DNA from: Prosopocoilus inquinatus
Taxonomy: Eukaryota; Arthropoda; Insecta; Coleoptera; Lucanidae
DNA length: 64,000 nt
Assembly (NCBI GenBank): GCA_036172665.1
Contig: JAYKNF010000018.1
Coordinates: 124,001 to 188,000 of the forward strand
Direction: 5' to 3'
The notes below the pieces were generated by a model that did not search any database, was not told the origin of the DNA, and saw nothing but the letters and a program-made list of their open reading frames with translations. Shown piece after piece: positions 1 to 12,291 of this stretch. Numbering within the stretch: the first letter of the stretch is position 1; the number at the start of each line of letters is the position of its first letter. A program made the translations under genes and the position numbers.

Positions 1-83
1 TATCTCACATCAGAGTTACTGGAGTCCATCCAAACGTCAAATAACATGATAGATGAGTAAGGATCGATTAGATACATCACAGG

Positions 84-105
84 AACAACGCTAATACGTG
101 TTGTT
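84..105. other. Short dyad in each monomer (phase 84-105)
   Basis: In each monomer 'aacaacgc' is followed after six bases by 'gtgttgtt', its reverse complement except for one position. In the 'taatacgcgttgtt' subtype (for example near 684-705, 18854-18875, 27076-27097, 35270-35291) the arms are a perfect 8-bp inverted repeat. In the 'taatgcg' subtype an inner acgc-taat-gcgt dyad is also available. The coordinates given are for the first monomer; the element recurs about 430 times. A role in protein binding or extrusion is inference only. Confidence 0.65.
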
Positions 106-120
106 TCGTTTAAAACTATT
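104..120. other. Partial CENP-B-box-like sequence (phase 104-120)
   Basis: Compared with the mammalian 17-bp CENP-B box consensus (YTTCGTTGGAARCGGGA), this site agrees at 11 of 17 positions. The TTCG core, the central A run and the following C are present, but the required GGG is replaced by 'tat'. The 'tttcattt' subtypes also lose the CpG in the core. It may be coincidence. Coordinates are for the first monomer. Confidence 0.25.
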
Positions 121-2910
121 TCCACCTTCTGCTGCGTCCGAGATCTTCGTATCTCACGTCAGGGTTACTGGAGTCCATCCAAACGTCAAATAATATGATA
201 GATAAGTAAGGATCGATTAGATACATCACATGAACAACGCTAATGCGTGTTGTTTCGTTTAAAACTATTTCCAGCTTCTGCTGCGTCCGAGAACTTCGTA
301 TCTCACGTCAGGGTTACTGGAGTCCATCCAAACGTCAAATAACATGATAGATAAGTAAGGATCGATTAGATACATCACAGGAACAACGCTAATGCGTGTT
401 GTTCCGTTTAAAACTATTTCCAGCTTCTGCTGCGTCCGAAAATTTCGTATCTCACATTAGAGTTACTGGAGTCCATCGAAACGTCAAATAACATGATAGA
501 TGAGTAAGGATCGATTAGATGCATCACAGGAACAACGCTAATACGTGTTGTTTCGTTCAAAACTATTTCCAGCTTCTGCTGCGTCCGAAATCTTTGTGTC
601 TCTCATCAGAGTTACTGGAGTCCATCCAAACGTCAAATAACATGATAGATGAGTAAGGATCGATTAGATACCTCACAGGAACAACGCTAATACGCGTTGT
701 TTCGTTTAAAACTATTTCCAGCTTCTGCTGCGTCCGAAAACTTCGTATCTCACATCAGAGCTACTGGAGTCCATCGAAACGCCAAATAACATGATATATG
801 AGTAAGGATCGATTAGATACAGCACAGGAACAACGCTAATACGTGTTGTTTCGTTTAAAACTATTTCCAGCTCCTGCTGCGTCCGAAAATTTCGTATCTC
901 ACATTAGAGTTACTGGAGTCCATCGAAACGTCAAATAACATGATAGATGAGTAAGGATCGATTAGATACATCACAGGAACAACGCTAATACGTGATGTTT
1001 CGTTCAAAACTATTTCCAGCTTCTGCTGCGTCCGAAAACGTCGTATCTCACATCAGAGCTACTGGAGTCCATCGATACGCCAAATAACATGATATATGAG
1101 TAAGGATCGATTAGATACATCACAGAAACAACGCTAATACGTGTTGCTTCGTTCAAAACTATTTCCAGCTTCTACTGCGTCCGAAATCTTTGTGTCTCTC
1201 ATCAGAGTTACTGGAGTCCATCCAAACGTCAAATAACATGATAGATGAGTAAGGATCGATTAGATACATCACAGGAACAACGCTAATACGTGTTGTTTCG
1301 TTTAAAACTATTTCCAGCTTCTGCTGCGTCCGAAAACGTCGTATCTCACATCAGAGCTACTGGAGTCCATCGATACGCCAAATAACATGATATATGAGTA
1401 AGGATCGATTAGATGCAGCACAGGAATAACGCTAATACGTGTTGTTTCGTTTAAAACTATTTCCAGCTCCTGCTGCGTCCAAAAACTTTGTATCTCACAT
1501 CAGAGTTACTGGAGTCCATCCAAACGCCAAATAACATGATAGATGAATAAGGATCGATTAGATACATCACAGGAACAACGCTAATGCGTGTTGTTTCGTT
1601 TAAAACTATTTCCAGCTTCTGCTGCGTGCGAAAATTTCGTATCTCACATTAGAGTTACTGGAGTCCATCGAAACGTCAAATAACATAGTAGCTAAGTAAG
1701 GATCGATTAGATACATCACAGGAACAACGCTAATGCGTGTTGTTTCGTTTAAAACTATTTCCAGCTCCTGCTGCGTCCAAAAACTTTGTATCTCACATCA
1801 GACTTACTGGAGTCCATCCAAACGTCAAATAACATGTTAGATAAGTAAGGATCGTTTAGATACATCACAGGAACAACGCTAATACGTGTTATTTCATTTA
1901 AAACTATTTCCAGCTTCTGCTGCGTCCGAGAACTTCGTATCTCACATCAAAGTTACTGGAGTCCATCGAAACGCCAAATAACATGATATATGAGTAAGGA
2001 TCGATGAGATACATCACAGGAACAACGCTCATGCGTGTTGTTTCGTTTAAAACTATTTCCAGCTTCTGCTGCTTCCGAAAATTTCGTATCTCACATTAGA
2101 GTTACTGGAGTCCATCGAAACGTCAAATAACATAGTAGCTAAGTAAGGATCGATTAGATACATTACAGGAACAACGCTAATGCGTGTTGTTTCGTTTAAA
2201 ACTATTTCCAGCTCCTGCTGCGTCCAAGAATTTTGTATCTCACATCAGACTTACTGGAGTCCATCCAAACGTCAAGTAACATGTTAGATAAGTAAAGATC
2301 GTTTAGATACATCACAGGAACAACGCTAATACGTGTTGTTTCATTTAAAACTATTTCCAGCTTCAGCTGCGTCCGAGAACTTCGTAACTCACATCAAAGT
2401 TACTGGAGTCCATCGAAACGCCAAATAACATGATAGATGAGTAAGGATCGATTAGATACATCACAGGAACAACGCTAATGCGTGTTGTTTCGTTTAAAAC
2501 TATTTCCAGGTTCTGCTGCGTCCGAGAACTTCGTATCTCACGTCAGGGTTACTGGAGTCAATCCAAACGTCAAATAACATGATAGATAAGTAAGGATCGA
2601 TTAGATACATCACAGGAACAACGCTAATGCATGTTGTTTCGTTTAAAACTATTTCCAGCTCCTGCTGCGTCCAAAAACTTTGTATCTCACATCAGACTTA
2701 CTGGAGTCCATCCAAACGTCAAATAACATGTTAGATAAGTAAGGATCGTTTAGATACATCACAGGAACAACGCTAATACGTGTTGTTTCATTTAAAACTA
2801 TTTCCAGCTTCAGCTGCGTCCGAGAACTTCGTATCTCACATCAAAGTTACTGGAGTCCATCGAAACGCCAAATAACATGATAGATGAGTAAGGATCGATT
2901 AGATACATCA

Positions 2911-2920
2911 CAGGATAACG
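2911..2920. other. Inherited 1-bp deletion marker (also 8421, 14082)
   Basis: 'caggataacg' replaces 'caggaacaacg', making a 148-bp monomer. The same change sits at the matching place in all three A-type copies (2911, 8421, 14082), which supports common descent of those copies. Confidence 0.92.
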
Positions 2921-5512
2921 CTAATGCGTGTTGTTTCGTTTAAAACTATTTCCAGCTTCTGCTGCGTCCGAAAATTTCGTATCTCACATTAGAGTTACTG
3001 GAGTCCATCGAAACTTCAAATAACATAGTAGCTAAGTAAGGATCGATTAGATACATCACAGGAACAACGCTAATGCGTGTTGTTTCGTTTAAAACTATTT
3101 CCAGCTCCTGCTGCGTCCAAAAACTTTGTATCTCACATCAGACTTACTGGAGTCCATCCAAACGTCAAATAACATGCTAGATAAGTAAGGATCGTTTAGA
3201 TACATCACAGGAACAACGCTAATACGTGTTGTTTCGTTTAAAACTATTTCCAGCTTCAGCTGCGTCCGAGAACTTCGTATCTCACATTAAAGTTACTGGA
3301 GTCCATCGAAACGCCAAATAACATGATATATGAGTCAGGATCGATTAGATACATCACAGGAACAACGCTAATGCGTGTTGTTTCGTTTAAAACTATTTCC
3401 AGCTTCTGCTGCGTCCGAAAATTTCGTATCTCACATTAGAGTTACTGGAGTCCATCGAAACGTCAAATAACATAGTAGCTAAGTAAGGATCGATTAGATA
3501 CATCACAGGAACAACGCTAATGCGTGTTGTTTCGTTTAAAACTATTTCCAGCTCCTGCTGCGTCCAAAAACTTTGTATCTCACATCAGAGTTACTGGAGT
3601 CCATCCAAACGTCAAGTAACATGTTAGATAAGTAAGGATCGTTTAGATACATCACAGGAACAACGCTAATACGTGTTGTTTCGTTTAAAACTATTTCCAG
3701 CTTCTGCTGCGTCCGAAAACGTCGTATCTCACATCAGAGCTACTGAAGTCCATCGAAACGCCAAATAACATGATATATGAGTAAGGATCGATTAGATACA
3801 GCACAGGAACAACGCTAATACGTGTTGTTTCGTTTAAAACTATTTCCAGCTCCTGCTGCGTCCAAAGACTTTGTATCTCACATCAGACTTACTGGAGTCC
3901 ATCCAAACGTCAAATAACATGATAGATAAGTAGGGATCGATTAGATACATCACAGTAACAACGCTAATGCATGTTGTTTCGTTTAAAACTATTTCCAGCT
4001 TCTGCTGCGTCCGAGAACTTCGTATCTCACGTCAGGGTTACTGGAGTCCATCCAAACGTCAAATAACATGATAGATAAGTAAGGATCGATTAGATACATC
4101 ACAGGAACAACGCTAATGCGTGTTGTTTCGTTTAAAACTATTTCCAGCTTCTGCTGCGTCCGAAAATTTCGTATCTCACATTAGAGTTACTGGAATCCAT
4201 CGAAACGTCAAATAACATGATAGATGAGTAAGGATCGATTAGATACATCACAGGAACAACGCTAATACGTGTTGTTTCGTTTAAAACTATTTCCAGCTTC
4301 TGCTGCGTCCGAAAACGTCGTATCTCACTTCAGAGCTACTGGAGTCCATCGAAACGCCAAATAACATGATATATGAGTAAGGATCGATTAGATACATCAC
4401 AGGAACATCGCTAGTGCGTGTTGTTTCGTTTAAAACTATTTCCAGCTTCTGCTGCGTCAAAAAATTTCGTATCTCACATTAGAGTTACTGGAGTCCATCG
4501 AAACGTCAAATAACATAGTAGCTAAGTAAGGATCGATTAGATACATCACAGGAACAACGCTAATACGTGTTGTTTCGTTCAAAACTATTTCCAGTTTCTG
4601 CTGCGTCCAAAAACTTTGTATCTCACATCAGAGTTACTGGAGTCCATCCAAACGTCAAATAACATGATAGATGAGTAAGGATCGATTAGATACATCACAG
4701 GAACAACGCTAATACGTGTTGTTTCGTTTAAAACTATTTCCAGCTTCTGCTGCGTCCGAGAACTTCGTATCTCACGTCAGGGTTACTGGAGTCCATCCAA
4801 ACGTCAAATAATATGATAGATAAGTAAGGATCGATTAGATACATCACATGAACAACGCTAATGCGTGTTGTTTCGTTTAAAACTATTTCCAGCTTCTGCT
4901 GCGTCCGAGAACTTCGTATCTCACGTCAGGGTTACTGGAGTCCATCCAAACGTCAAATAACATGATAGATAAGTAAGGATCGATTAGATACATCACAGGA
5001 ACAACGCTAATGCGTGTTGTTTCGTTTAAAACTATTTCCAGCTTCTGCTGCGCCCGAAAATTTCGTATCTCACATTAGAGTTACTGGAGTCCATCGAAAC
5101 GTCAAATAACATGATAGATGAGTAAGGATCGATTAGATACATCACAGGAACAACGCTAATACGTGTTGTTTCGTTCAAAACTATTTCCAGCTTCTGCTGC
5201 GTCCGAAATCTTTGTGTCTCTCATCAGAGTTACTGGAGTCCATCCAAACGTCAAATAACATGGTAGATGAGTAAGGATCGATTAGATACATCACAGGAAC
5301 AACGCTAATGCGTGTTGTTTCGTTTAAAACTATTTCCAGCTTCTGCTGCGTCCGAGAACTTCGTATCTCACGTCAGGGTTACTGGAGTCCATCCAAACGT
5401 CAAATAACATGATAGATAAGTAAGGATCGATTAGATACATCACAGGAACAACGCTAATACGTGTTGTTTCGTTCAAAACTATTTCCAGTTTCTGCTGCGT
5501 CCAAAAACTTTG

Positions 5513-8500
5513 TATCTCACATCAGAGTTACTGGAGTCCATCCAAACGTCAAATAACATGATAGATGAGTAAGGATCGATTAGATACATCACAGGAACAA
5601 CGCTAATACGTGTTGTTTCGTTTAAAACTATTTCCACCTTCTGCTGCGTCCGAGATCTTCGTATCTCACGTCAGGGTTACTGGAGTCCATCCAAACGTCA
5701 AATAATATGATAGATAAGTAAGGATCGATTAGATACATCACATGAACAACGCTAATGCGTGTTGTTTCGTTTAAAACTATTTCCAGCTTCTGCTGCGTCC
5801 GAGAACTTCGTATCTCACGTCAGGGTTACTGGAGTCCATCCAAACGTCAAATAACATGATAGATAAGTAAGGATCGATTAGATACATCACAGGAACAACG
5901 CTAATGCGTGTTGTTCCGTTTAAAACTATTTCCAGCTTCTGCTGCGTCCGAAAATTTCGTATCTCACATTAGAGTTACTGGAGTCCATCGAAACGTCAAA
6001 TAACATGATAGATGAGTAAGGATCGATTAGATGCATCACAGGAACAACGCTAATACTTGTTGTTTCGTTCAAAACTATTTCCAGCTTCTGCTGCGTCCGA
6101 AATCTTTGTGTCTCTCATCAGAGTTACTGGAGTCCATCCAAACGTCAAATAACATGATAGATGAGTAAGGATCGATTAGATACCTCACAGGAACAACGGT
6201 AACGCGTTGTTTCGTTTAAAACTATTTCCAGCTTCTGCTGCGTCCGAAAACTTCGTATCTCACATCAGAGCTACTGGAGTCCATCGAAACGCCAAATAAC
6301 ATGATATATGAGTAAGGATCGATTAGATACAGCACAGGAACAACGCTAATACGTGTTGTTTCGTTTAAAACTATTTCCAGCTCCTGCTGCGTCCGAAAAT
6401 TTCGTATCTCACATTAGAGTTACTGGAGTCCATCGAAACGTCAAATAACATGATAGATGAGTAAGGATCGATTAGATACATCACAGGAACAACGCTAATA
6501 CGTGATGTTTCGTTCAAAACTATTTCCAGCTTCTGCTGCGTCCGAAAACGTCGTATCTCACATCAGAGCTACTGGAGTCCATCGATACGCCAAATAAAAT
6601 GATATATGAGTAAGGATCGATTAGATACATCACAGAAACAACGCTAATACGTGTTGCTTCGTTCAAAACTATTTCCAGCTTCTACTGCGTCCGAAATCTT
6701 TGTGTCTCTCATCAGAGTTACTGGAGTCCATCCAAACGTCAAATAACATGATAGATGAGTAAGGATCGATTAGATACATCACAGGAACAACGCTAATACG
6801 TGTTGTTTCGTTTAAAACTATTTCCAGCTTCTGCTGCGTCCGAAAACGTCGTATCTCACATCAGAGCTACTGGAGTCCATCGATACGCCAAATAACATGA
6901 TATATGAGTAAGGATCGATTAGATGCAGCACAGGAATAACGCTAATACGTGTTGTTTCGTTTAAAACTATTTCCAGCTCCTGCTGCGTCCAAAAACTTTG
7001 TATCTCACATCAGAGTTACTGGAGTCCATCCAAACGCCAAATAACATGATAGATGAATAAGGATCGATTAGATACATCACAGGAACAACGCTAATGCGTG
7101 TTGTTTCGTTTAAAACTATTTCCAGCTTCTGCTGCGTGCGAAAATTTCGTATCTCACATTAGAGTTACTGGAGTCCATCGAAACGTCAAATAACATAGTA
7201 GCTAAGTAAGGATCGATTAGATACATCACAGGAACAACGCTAATGCGTGTTGTTTCGTTTAAAACTATTTCCAGCTCCTGCTGCGTCCAAAAACTTTGTA
7301 TCTCACATCAGACTTACTGGAGTCCATCCAAACGTCAAATAACATGTTAGATAAGTAAGGATCGTTTAGATACATCACAGGAACAACGCTAATACGTGTT
7401 ATTTCATTTAAAACTATTTCCAGCTTCTGCTGCGTCCGAGAACTTCGTATCTCACATCAAAGTTACTGGAGTCCATCGAAACGCCAAATAACATGATATA
7501 TGAGTAAGGATCGATGAGATACATCACAGGAACAACGCTAATGCGTGTTGTTTCGTTTAAAACTATTTCCAGCTTCTGCTGCTTCCGAAAATTTCGTATC
7601 TCACATTAGAGTTACTGGAGTCCATCGAAACGTCAAATAACATAGTAGCTAAGTAAGGATCGATTAGATACATTACAGGAACAACGCTAATGCGTGTTGT
7701 TTCGTTTAAAACTATTTCCAGCTCCTGCTGCGTCCAAGAATTTTGTATCTCACATCAGACTTACTGGAGTCCATCCAAACGTCAAGTAACATGTTAGATA
7801 AGTAAAGATCGTTTAGATACATCACAGGAACAACGCTAATACGTGTTGTTTCATTTAAAACTATTTCCAGCTTCAGCTGCGTCCGAGAACTTCGTAACTC
7901 ACATCAAAGTTACTGGAGTCCATCGAAACGCCAAATAACATGATAGATGAGTAAGGATCGATTAGATACATCACAGGAACAGCGCTAATGCGTGTTGTTT
8001 CGTTTAAAACTATTTCCAGGTTCTGCTGCGTCCGAGAACTTCGTATCTCACGTCAGGGTTACTGGAGTCAATCCAAACGTCAAATAACATGATAGATAAG
8101 TAAGGATCGATTAGATACATCACAGGAACAACGCTAATGCATGTTGTTTCGTTTAAAACTATTTCCAGCTCCTGCTGCGTCCAAAAACTTTGTATCTCAC
8201 ATCAGACTTACTGGAGTCCATCCAAACGTCAAATAACATGTTAGATAAGTAAGGATCGTTTAGATACATCACAGGAACAACGCTAATACGTGTTGTTTCA
8301 TTTAAAACTATTTCCAGCTTCAGCTGCGTCCGAGAACTTCGTATCTCACATCAAAGTTACTGGAGTCCATCGAAACGCCAAATAACATGATAGATGAGTA
8401 AGGATCGATTAGATACATCACAGGATAACGCTAATGCGTGTTGTTTCGTTTAAAACTATTTCCAGCTTCTGCTGCGTCCGAAAATTTCGTATCTCACATT

Positions 8501-9192
8501 AGAGTTACTGGAGTCCATCGAAACTTCAAATAACATAGTAGCTAAGTAAGGATCGATTAGATACATCACAGGAACAACGCTAATGCGTGTTGTTTCGTTT
8601 AAAACTATTTCCAGCTCCTGCTGCGTCCAAAAACTTTGTATCTCACATCAGACTTACTGGAGTCCATCCAAACGTCAAATAACATGCTAGATAAGTAAGG
8701 ATCGTTTAGATACATCACAGGAACAACGCTAATACGTGTTGTTTCGTTTAAAACTATTTCCAGCTTCAGCTGCGTCCGAGAACTTCGTATCTCACATTAA
8801 AGTTACTGGAGTCCATCGAAACGCCAAATAACATGATATATGAGTCAGGATCGATTAGATACATCACAGGAACAACGCTAATGCGTGTTGTTTCGTTTAA
8901 AACTATTTCCAGCTTCTGCTGCGTCCGAAAATTTCGTATCTCACATTAGAGTTACTGGAGTCCATCGAAACGTCAAATAACATAGTAGCTAAGTAAGGAT
9001 CGATTAGATACATCACAGGAACAACGCTAATGCTTGTTGTTTCGTTTAAAACTATTTCCAGCTCCTGCTGCGTCCAAAAACTTTGTATCTCACATCAGAG
9101 TTACTGGAGTCCATCCAAACGTCAAGTAACATGTTAGATAAGTAAGGATCGTTTAGATACATCACAGGAACAACGCTAATACGTGTTGTTTC
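5513..9192. repeat. Higher-order repeat A, copy 2 (3.68 kb, broken off)
   Basis: This matches 1-3680 monomer for monomer. I noticed only a handful of differences: a g-to-t change near 6056, 'aacggtaacgcg' at 6196-6206 (one substitution plus a 2-bp deletion), 'aaataaaatg' near 6594, 'aacagcgc' near 7980 and 'atgcttg' near 9033. The shared one-base deletion is at 8421-8430. At about 9193 the match ends inside a monomer: copy 1 has 'tttcgttt' with a 'cttctgctg' continuation, while this copy has 'tttcattt' followed by 'cttcagctg'. The break is therefore an in-register switch to another monomer subtype. Confidence 0.88.
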
Positions 9193-12100
9193 ATTTAAAA
9201 CTATTTCCAGCTTCAGCTGCGTCCGAGAACTTCGTATCTCACATCAAAGTTACTGGAGTCCATCGAAACGTCAAATAACATAGTAGCTAAGTAAGGATCG
9301 ATTAGATACATCACAGGAACAGCGCTAATACGTGTTGTTTAGTTCAAAACTATTTCCAGCTTCTGCTGCGTCCAAAAACTTTGTATCTCACATCAGAGTT
9401 ACTGGAGTCCATCCAAACGTCAAATAACATGATAGATGAGTAAGGATCGATTAGATACATCACAGGAACAACGCTAATATGTGTTGTTTCGTTTAAAACT
9501 CTTTCCAGCTTCTGCTGCGTCCGAGAACTTCGTATCTCACGTCAGGGATACTGGAGTCCATCTAAACGTCAAATAACATGATAGATAAGTAAGGATCGAT
9601 TAGATACATCACAGGAACAACGCTAATGCGTGTTGTTTCGTTTAAAACTATTTCCAGCTTCTGCTGCGTCCGAGAACTTCGTATCTCACGTCAGGGTTAC
9701 TGGAGTCCATCCAAACGTCAAATAACATGATAGATGAGTAAGGATCGATTAGATACATCACAGGAACAACGCTAATACGTGTTGTTTCGTTAAAAACTAT
9801 TTCCAGCTTCTGCTGCGTCCGAAATCTTTGTGTCTCTCATCAGAGTTACTGGAGTCCATCCAAACGTCAAATAACATGATAGATGAGTAAGGATCGATTA
9901 GATACAGCACAGGAACAACGCTAATGCGTGTTGTTTCGTTTAAAACTATTTCCAGCTCCTGCTGCGTCCAGAAACGTTGTATCTCACATCAGACTTACTG
10001 GAGTCCATCCAAACGTCAAATAACATGTTAGATAAGTAAGGATCGTTTAGATACATCACAGGAACAACGCTAATACGTGTTGTTTCATTTAAAACTATTT
10101 CCAGCTTCAGCTGCCTCCGATAACTTCGTATCTCACATCAAAGTTACTGGAGTCCATCGAAACGCCAAATAACATGATAGATGAGTAAGGATCGATTAGA
10201 TACATCACAGGAACAACGCCAATGCGTATTGTTTCGTTTAAAACTTTTTCCAGCTTCTGCTGCGTCCGAAAATTTCGTATCTCACATTAGAGTTACTGGA
10301 GTCCATCGAAACGTCAAATAACATAGTAGCTAAGTAAGGATCGATTAGATACATCACAGGAACAACGCTAATACGTGTTGTTTCATTTAAAACTATTTTA
10401 AGCTTCAGCTGCGTCCGAGAACTTCGTATCTCACATCAAAGTTACTGGAGTCCATCGAAACGCCAAATAACATGATAGATGAGTAAGGATCGATTAGATA
10501 CATCACAGGAACAACGCTAATGCGTGTTGTTTCGTTTAAAACTATTTAAAGCTTCTGCTGCGTCCGAAAATTTCGTATCTCACATTAGAGTTACTGGAGT
10601 CCATCGAAACGTCAAATAACATAGTAGCTAAGTAAGGATAAATTAGATACATCACAGGAACAACGCTAATACGTGTTGTTTCGTTCAAAACTATTTCCAG
10701 CTTCTGCTGCTTCCAAGAACTTTGTATCTCACATCAGAGATACTGGAGTCCATCCAAACGTCAAATAACATGATAGATGAGTAAGGATCGATTAGATACA
10801 TCACAGGAACAACGCTAATACGTGTTGTTTCGTTTAAAACTATTTCCAGCTACTGCTGCGTCCGAGAACTTCGTATCTCACGTCAGGGTTACTGGAGTCC
10901 ACCCAAACGTCAAATAACATGATAGATAAGTAAGGATCGAGGAGATACATCACAGGAACAACGCTAATGCGTGTTGTTTCGTTTAAAACTATTTCCAGCT
11001 TCTGCTGCGTCCGAAAATTTCGTATCTCACATTAGAGTTACTGGAGTCCATCGAAACGTCAAATAACATGATAGATGAGTAAGGATCGATTAGATACATC
11101 ACAGGAACAACGCTAATACGTGTTGTTTCGTTTAAAACTATTTCCAGCTTCTGCTGCGTCCGAAAACGTCGTATCTCACATCAGAGCTACTGAAGTCCAT
11201 CGAAACGCCAAATAACATGATATATGAGTAAGGATCGATTAGATACAGCACAGGAACAACGCTAATGCGTGTTGTTTCGTTTAAAACTATTTCCAGCTTC
11301 TGCTGCGTGCGAAAATTTCGTATCTCACATTAGAGTTACTGGAGTCCATCGAAACGTCAAATAACATAGTAGCTAAGTAAGGATCGATTAGATACATCAC
11401 AGGAACAACGCTAATGCGTGTTGTTTCGTTTAAAACTATTTCCAGCTTCAGCTGCGTCCGAGAACTTCGTATCTCACATTAAAGTTACTGGAGTCCATCG
11501 AAACGCCAAATAACATGATATATGAGTCAGGATCGATTAGATACATCACAGGAACAACGCTAATGCGTGTTGTTTCGTTTAAAACTATTTCCAGCTTCTG
11601 CTGCGTCCGAAAATTTCGTATCTCACATTAGAGTTACTGGAGTCCATCGAAACGTCAAATAACATAGTAGCTAAGTAAGGATCGATTAGATACATCACAG
11701 GAACAACGCTAATGCGTGTTGTTTCGTTTAAAACTATTTCCAGCTCCTGCTGCGTCCAAAAACTTTGTATCTCACATCAGACTTACTGGAGTCCATCCAA
11801 ACGTCAAGTAACATGTTAGATAAGTAAGGATCGTTTAGATACATCACAGGAACAACGCTAATACGTGTTGTTTCATTTAAAACTATTTCCAGCTTCAGCT
11901 GCGTCCGAGAACTTCGTATCTCACATCAAAGTTACTGGAGTCCATCGAAACGTCTAATAACATAGTAGCTAAGTAAGGATCGATTAGATACATCACAGGA
12001 ACAGCGCTAATACGTGTTGTTTAGTTCAAAACTATTTCCAGCTTCTGCTGCGTCCAAAAACTTTGTATCTCACATCAGAGTTACTGGAGTCCATCCAAAC

Positions 12101-12291
12101 GTCAAATAACATGATAGATAAGTAAGGATCGATTAGATACATCACAGGAACAACGCTAATGCGTGTTGTTTCGTTTAAAACTATTTCCAGCTTCTGCTGC
12201 GTCCGAGAACTTCGTATCTCACGTCAGGGTTACTGGAGTCCATCCAAACGTCAAATAACATGATAGATGAGTAAGGATCGATTAGATACAT
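9193..12291. repeat. Mosaic satellite segment between A copies
   Basis: About 21 monomers of the same satellite in an order that matches other parts of the array only piecewise. The 'agcgctaatacgtgttgttt' variant at 9321 recurs at 12003 (18 monomers on) and at 14982. The 'gagctactgaagtcc' variant near 11184 also occurs near 3736 and 16394. Two copies have 'cc' changed to 'aa' just before 'gctt' (near 10398 and 10548), making AAGCTT next to the T/A run; the same change recurs near 16205. No gene or foreign insertion is visible here. Confidence 0.8.

Larger units (their letters stand above)
1..149. repeat. Representative satellite monomer (phase reference)
   Basis: This copy is close to the majority form and sets the phase used in the other entries. 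Main variable sites are: phase 9-15 (catcagag, cgtcaggg, cattagag, catcaaag or catcagac); phase 31 (c or g); phase 36-37 (gt, gc or ct); phase 46-55 (gatagatgag, gatagataag, gatatatgag, gttagataag or agtagctaag); phase 65-67 (cga or cgt); phase 73-76 (acat, acag, acct or gcat); phase 96 (a or g); phase 107-111 (cgttt, cgttc or cattt); phase 126-129 (ttct, tcct or ttca); and phase 139-149. Recurring sites include ATCGAT at phase 63-68 and TTTAAA at 109-114, while the 'cttcagctgcg' subtype creates CAGCTG. The consensus has 8 CpG in 149 bp. A near twin lies at 5513-5661. Confidence 0.93.
1..5512. repeat. Higher-order repeat A, copy 1 (37 monomers)
   Basis: The sequence from base 1 starts again at 5513 with the same order of monomer subtypes, including the rare 'ccaccttctgctgcgtccgagatcttcg' ending at about 122-149. 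The spacing is 5512 bp, or 37 x 149 minus one base. The missing base is the 'caggataacg' variant at 2911-2920, where the usual form is 'caggaacaacg'. The left limit is only the window edge, so the true unit boundary is unknown. The last part (about 4618-5290) resembles the start of the unit, showing that the unit itself was built from earlier duplications. Confidence 0.9.
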
